A DNA stretch of 64,000 nucleotides. Origin: Deinococcus sp. AJ005. GTDB taxonomy: Bacteria; Deinococcota; Deinococci; Deinococcales; Deinococcaceae. Every line of letters begins with the position of its first letter. The stretch's first letter is position 1. Under the pieces are notes generated by a model. The model had not been told where the DNA came from. It saw nothing but the letters and a program-made list of their open reading frames with translations, and did not search any database. The stretch is from NCBI RefSeq assembly GCF_009017495.1, contig NZ_CP044990.1, positions 2,375,001 through 2,439,000 on the forward strand, given 5' to 3'. A program made the position numbers and the translations under genes. Below are positions 60,618-64,000 of this stretch, one piece after another.

Positions 60618-61205
60618 TTACAGCGTACCCAGCCGCCGCACTGCATCTGCCGCTGCCTCCGCGCCCCAGACGGCGGCGGCGGCGTGCAGGGCGGCGTGCA
60701 AGGCCGGGAAGCCGCCTGGCGTGGTGCAGAGATTCATGTCGGTCCAGACCTCGCCGGAATGCACGTCGCCTGCGCCGTGGCCCCACAGCGTATCGGCCAG
60801 ATCTGCCGGGCCGCCCACCTCTCGCCCGGTCAGCACACCTGCCTCGCCCAGCAGCAACAGGCCGCTGCCACTTGCGCCAATGGGCAGGGCGGCATGGGCA
60901 AGGAGAAACGCCTTGAGCAATGGATCGCGGGCTGCCTTCAGCGCTCCGGGGCCGCCGGGCAGCAGCAATGCAGCAGGCTCGGGCAGGGCGGCGTATAGCA
61001 CATGCGGCGTGCTGACCAGTCCCCCGGCGGTCACGATGCTGGCGCGCGAGCGGTTGACTGTGATGGCCGCGCCCTCGCCGCCGCACAAGCGGCAGACCGT
61101 GACCATGATGCCCAGTTCCAGTTCGCTGACGCCCGCGTAGACGGGAATCGCAACGATAGGGCCATCCGTTTCCTGCTCTGAGGACTGCACCCCGGAGTCA
61201 CTCAC
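60618..61205 (-). CDS. DJ-1/PfpI family protein lacking the nucleophilic cysteine
   Basis: The 195-residue protein follows the DJ-1/PfpI fold: IVAIPVYAGVSELELGIMVTVCRLCG, PAALLLPGGPGALKAARDPLLKAFLLAHAALPIGASGSGLLLLGEAGVLTGRE, and DMNLCTTPGGFPALHAALHA. The elbow usually reads I/V-C-x-G; here it is IGASGSG, without cysteine. It is therefore probably not a peptidase or glyoxalase. GTG 61205 overlaps the stop of the upstream small gene (GTGA). Confidence 0.82.
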   Translation of the reverse strand: MSDSGVQSSEQETDGPIVAIPVYAGVSELELGIMVTVCRLCGGEGAAITVNRSRASIVTAGGLVSTPHVLYAALPEPAALLLPGGPGALKAARDPLLKAFLLAHAALPIGASGSGLLLLGEAGVLTGREVGGPADLADTLWGHGAGDVHSGEVWTDMNLCTTPGGFPALHAALHAAAAVWGAEAAADAVRRLGTL

Positions 61206-61408
61206 GGCAAGGTGGAAGGAACGAGATGCCGCAGCCGGTATTCCCGGCGGGCCAGGGGCGGGGCGACGTGGCCGTCCTCGATCAGCGCGTCGGCGGCTTC
61301 CTCCGAGAGGCGTTCGATTCGCAGCAGGTAGGGGCGCAGACTGGCCGGGCCATCAAACCGGCGGGGGTGGGTATCCCCCTCGGTCAGCAAGTCGAGCCAG
61401 TGAATCAC
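61202..61408 (-). CDS. Small hypothetical protein, 68 residues
   Basis: The acidic product (MIHWLDLLTEGDTHPRRF..., IERLSEEAADALIEDGHVAPPLARREYRL) has no recognised family. GTG 61408 is the start. It sits between two genes on the same strand and overlaps the DJ-1-like gene by four bases, so it is probably a real operon member. Confidence 0.6.
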   Translation of the reverse strand: MIHWLDLLTEGDTHPRRFDGPASLRPYLLRIERLSEEAADALIEDGHVAPPLARREYRLRHLVPSTLP

Positions 61409-61424
61409 AGCGCTCGTCCGTCCA

Positions 61425-61826
61425 TCACAGCTCTCTCAGGTCCTCCCAGAGCTGCCAGCCCACGCCTTCCGGGGTGCCGTCCAGCAGCGGCCCTAGGGCC
61501 TGCGAGGCTGCTGCGGCGTCCTCGTGCAGTTCGGTATTGTCGGGGCGCTCGTCGTACACGCGCAGCACCGTGAACTGGTAAAAGACCTGAGAGGCGGTGG
61601 GATCACCGTTCTCGAAAAAGGCAAAGGGCGGGTTGACCGTGTCCCACAGCACATGGGCGCTTTCCTGCTCGGCCAGGCCAGGGGGCGTGGGCAGGTCCAG
61701 CTCACGGGGCAAGAAATGCTCCAGGTCAACGTCGGCGTCCTGGGCGTGCCAGATATAGCCTTGCAACAGTCGGATAGCGGCGCGGCCTCCGGCCTGCGGT
61801 TCGGTGGGACTCACGCCGCACAGCAT
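61425..61826 (-). CDS. Hypothetical protein, 133 residues
   Basis: An acidic soluble protein with QGYIWHAQDADVDLEHFLPRELDLP, LWDTVNPPFAFFENGDPTASQVFYQFTVLRVYDERPDN and WQLWEDLREL. No family is recognised. The start may be ATG 61826 or GTG 61814. It heads the three-gene operon that ends with the DJ-1-like gene. Confidence 0.6.
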   Translation of the reverse strand: MLCGVSPTEPQAGGRAAIRLLQGYIWHAQDADVDLEHFLPRELDLPTPPGLAEQESAHVLWDTVNPPFAFFENGDPTASQVFYQFTVLRVYDERPDNTELHEDAAAASQALGPLLDGTPEGVGWQLWEDLREL

Positions 61827-61923
61827 ACCTGCTCGGCGCGCAGGCGGGGGCTTAAGCCTTTGCCTATTTCTATTTTCCCGGACGGCACTCCACCACCCCA
61901 GACGGCACCGGGCACCCGGACCT

Positions 61924-61929
61924 TATGCT
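61924..61929 (+). promoter_or_regulatory. -10 box for the leaderless gene at 61936
   Basis: TATGCT ends six bases before ATG 61936. Confidence 0.6.
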
Positions 61930-61935
61930 GTCCGC

Positions 61936-62109
61936 ATGCCCAATGTCAGTCCACTCGAACTGATCCTGCTGCTGGTTGTCCTGACCAGCAGCGTCGCTTT
62001 TATCGTCGGCGTGGTCTGGCTGACCAAGAGAATGGTGAACGGCACAGAGCAGACGAAAATCCGTGAACTGGAAGCGCGCGTTCAGGAATTGGAACAGCGT
62101 CGGCGCTGA
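61936..62109 (+). CDS. Small single-pass membrane protein with a C-terminal coiled coil
   Basis: The 57-residue product has one membrane helix (LELILLLVVLTSSVAFIVGVVWL) and a charged helix TKIRELEARVQELEQRRR with heptad spacing. It is leaderless with a good -10 box. Possible roles are a scaffold or small regulator; none is known. It converges on the protease gene. Confidence 0.65.
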   Translation: MPNVSPLELILLLVVLTSSVAFIVGVVWLTKRMVNGTEQTKIRELEARVQELEQRRR

Positions 62110-62142
62110 CCCCCGCATCCCCCCCGTTTTATCGGAGAAAAA

Positions 62143-63738
62143 CTATTTCAGCGTGGCGACGCAACTGCCCAATTCAGTGCCCTGTTTATCATCCTTGGAA
62201 ACATACAGATATGCCTTGCCACGCAGGCTGCGGCCCGTCACGCCGCTTTTGACAAACTCGCAACCAATGTATGTCTTCCCGTCGGCGGTCATGTCGAGGA
62301 TCACGCCCTCGCCTCCACTGTCATTGATGTAGTAGTAGACCGCGTTCCACTGCTGCCCACCCGGCGCAATCGCCGTCCCCGCTGGATTGCCCTTGTCCGA
62401 GCGGCTGCCCAGCGGCAGCGTCCATACGCCGCGTCCCTGGACATCCACGGTCCAGGTCTGGCCTGTGGTGGGCTTGACCGGCCATTTCAGAGCCGCCGCG
62501 CCAGCAGGCGGTGTGGGTGCGGCGTTTCCGGCAGGGGCCGCCCCGGTCCTGACCAGCGCCTGACAGTCTCCGATGCGCTCCGGGTCGGCATTGGTATCGC
62601 TGTAATAGAACGCGCGCCCCACCCACGGACTGGTCCGCAGACCACTGACCTCGAAAGCACAACTGGTCATGGACTTGCCGTCGCGGGTCAGGTCGATCCA
62701 GACCAGATCCGCTTTCTTGTCGTAAGCGACATATCCGGTCTGGCTCTGGCTGCCCTGTGTCGCGGTGCCCTTGAGATCACCATTATCGGCGCGGTCCTTC
62801 AGGGTCAGCGCCCAGCTCTGGGTCTTGGGCGTGCCGCTGCTGCGCTGGATACTGACCTGATAGTTCTGCCCCAGTGCGATGGTGGGCGGCCATTTGGGCT
62901 GGGGCGCGGCACCGCTGGACTGACCCGTACTGGTTTGACCGGTGCTGGCAGGCGCGGAGGCCGTCGGCCCACCAGACCCCGCGCCGCGCACCACGAAACG
63001 CGGCACATTGGGCGTGATCAGGCCCCAGGCCACCGCCAGCGGACGCGCAAAGGGGGTGCTGGTGCTGCTGGACTTGTTGATGTTGATGGCGCTGTTGACG
63101 CCGATCAGCAGGCCCTTTTCATCGAAAACGCCGCCACCGGAGTTGCCGGGGCCGGTCTGGGCGTCGTGCTTGATCCACTGCCGCCCGCTGCCCTGGGTGT
63201 CCTCGCCGGTAAAGCCGCTGACTGCGCCGCTGGTGTAGGTCAGGGTACTGCCGCCCGTGCCAGGAAACCCGAAGACGAATAGGGGGTCCCCCACGGTCAG
63301 GCTGTTGGAATCACCCAGTTCCACGAAAGGCAGATTCAGCGCCCCCACCGGCTTCTGGTCATAGGTTTCTAGGATACGGACCACCGCCAGATCCAGGTTA
63401 GGATCGGCGGCCACCACCTTGCCCCAGTAGGTGGGTTCGGGTTCGCGGTCCACAAACTTGACAGTTCGCACCAGAATCCACTCGGAAACCTTGCGGCTGT
63501 CGATGTCCCCGATCACATGGAAATTAGTCAGGATGTACCCTGCCGGACTGATCACGCTGCCGCTACCCAGCGAACCGTCGATCTTGCCGTCTGCCCCGGT
63601 GGGCATCAGCATCACGGTGGACTGCACAATCTTGTCCCGCGTGGCCTTGGGCAACACCTGGGCCACCGCTGAACCCGACAGGACGGCCCCAGACAACAGC
63701 GACGCAGCGAGGACGGCGGCAGCCACACGAATTTTCAT
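62143..63738 (-). CDS. Secreted trypsin-like serine protease with two C-terminal envelope domains
   Basis: The 531-residue protein has a signal peptide (cleavage near SGSAVAQ). The S1-type protease domain has H74 in LTNFHVIGD, D116 in NLDLAVVR and S200 in TGPGNSGGGV, as in HtrA-like proteases, but no PDZ domain follows. After a low-complexity linker (residues about 280-305, rich in S, T, G, A), two similar beta-rich units occur (about 305-410 and 428-531), each with two cysteines and the pattern W-GRAFYY/LRGKAYLY...C. The lipoprotein at 40333 carries a related unit. TATAGT lies nine bases before ATG 63738. Substrates are unknown. Confidence 0.87.
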   Translation of the reverse strand: MKIRVAAAVLAASLLSGAVLSGSAVAQVLPKATRDKIVQSTVMLMPTGADGKIDGSLGSGSVISPAGYILTNFHVIGDIDSRKVSEWILVRTVKFVDREPEPTYWGKVVAADPNLDLAVVRILETYDQKPVGALNLPFVELGDSNSLTVGDPLFVFGFPGTGGSTLTYTSGAVSGFTGEDTQGSGRQWIKHDAQTGPGNSGGGVFDEKGLLIGVNSAININKSSSTSTPFARPLAVAWGLITPNVPRFVVRGAGSGGPTASAPASTGQTSTGQSSGAAPQPKWPPTIALGQNYQVSIQRSSGTPKTQSWALTLKDRADNGDLKGTATQGSQSQTGYVAYDKKADLVWIDLTRDGKSMTSCAFEVSGLRTSPWVGRAFYYSDTNADPERIGDCQALVRTGAAPAGNAAPTPPAGAAALKWPVKPTTGQTWTVDVQGRGVWTLPLGSRSDKGNPAGTAIAPGGQQWNAVYYYINDSGGEGVILDMTADGKTYIGCEFVKSGVTGRSLRGKAYLYVSKDDKQGTELGSCVATLK

Positions 63739-63834
63739 ATAGCACTCACTATAAAGGTCACAATTGGCCGATGTTTGTCTGGAGAACGCCATTTCTCGGA
63801 CCGCGAGACCGGCGGCCCGAAGGGACCGGAAAGC

Positions 63835-64000
63835 CTAGTTCAGCACAGGAAAACGCACGCCACCCACCCCACCTTCCGAGTGTTCGGCCAGATGCGCGGC
63901 CAGCGACAGCAGCGGGGCGTCCGCGCCTGCCGGGGCCACCAGTAGCACGCCGCCGGGCCGGGTGCCTGCGGGCGCGTCCGGCACATGAACGGGCAGGGTC
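63835..64000 (-). CDS. Amidase family protein, C-terminal end (5' part outside window)
   Basis: The last 54 residues read TLPVHVPDAPAGTRPGGVLLVAPAGADAPLLSLAAHLAEHS and end at TAG (63837-63835). This matches the C-terminal strand-helix of amidase signature enzymes (P-G-L-Q-L-V-G-P...D..LL.LA..LE). The catalytic Ser-Ser-Lys region lies outside the window, so the substrate is unknown. Confidence 0.7.
   Translation of the reverse strand, partial: TLPVHVPDAPAGTRPGGVLLVAPAGADAPLLSLAAHLAEHSEGGVGGVRFPVLN

Overview
The window looks like chromosomal DNA of a Deinococcus or close relative. The G+C content is high. There is a glycogen/trehalose block (glgX-treZ-treY), a Dps-1-type protein with a long lysine-rich tail, a probable aminodeoxyfutalosine deaminase of the type known from D. 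radiodurans, a type 2 IPP isomerase, and a purine-degradation operon behind a HucR-like operator. About sixteen genes carry a TANNNT -10 box 5-7 nt before the start codon and no Shine-Dalgarno, the signature of leaderless mRNAs that are common in Deinococcus. No phage, integrase, intact insertion sequence, rRNA or CRISPR array was seen.

Layout. 1-4.3 kb: aroK (3' end), aroB, an amino-acid-binding protein gene broken by a 17-bp tandem duplication, a DDAH-family hydrolase, aroQ and an esterase. 4.6-6.2 kb: a tandem RNase H-like protein and an unknown basic protein. 6.5-13.6 kb: glgX, treZ, treY (trehalose from glycogen). 13.7-18 kb: rimO, a strongly AT-rich GIY-YIG nuclease gene of foreign appearance, and a nitronate monooxygenase. 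18-24.6 kb: prepilin peptidase, a DNA glycosylase, membrane proteins, a three-gene ABC-2 exporter and a DUF937 protein. 24.7-30.4 kb: a Gfo/Idh oxidoreductase with ThuA, and a three-subunit molybdenum aldehyde oxidoreductase (paoABC-like). 30.5-38.8 kb: DUF456, initiator tRNA, idi, ltrA, ruvA, a NYN protein, queA, apaG, an M42 peptidase, a MITE-like element and comB.

38.8-49.9 kb: rpe, rnhB, a lipoprotein, the futalosine-pathway deaminase candidate, ppgK, a TetR regulator, a multi-stem repeat, a kinase with three ATP-cone-like domains, a META protein, dnaJ, and the uraD-uricase-uraH operon. 49.9-64 kb: a double GNAT protein, a DUF4258 protein with a structured leader, mnmE, DUF4385, dps, an MBL hydrolase, threonine dehydratase, an aldo-keto reductase, a parA/RHH/membrane-metalloprotease operon, small unknown genes, an LmbE deacetylase, a DJ-1-like operon, a secreted serine protease, and the end of an amidase gene.

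How genes work together. GlgX debranches glycogen, TreY isomerises the chain end, and TreZ releases trehalose; ThuA may act on trehalose or derived sugars. Uricase, UraH and UraD convert urate to allantoin in three consecutive steps. AroK, AroB and AroQ belong to the shikimate pathway. The most unusual features are the broken binding-protein gene, the AT-rich nuclease gene, the three-cone kinase, the ParA/RHH/HEAGH operon, the shared domain between the lipoprotein and the protease tail, the MITE-like element and the widespread leaderless signals.
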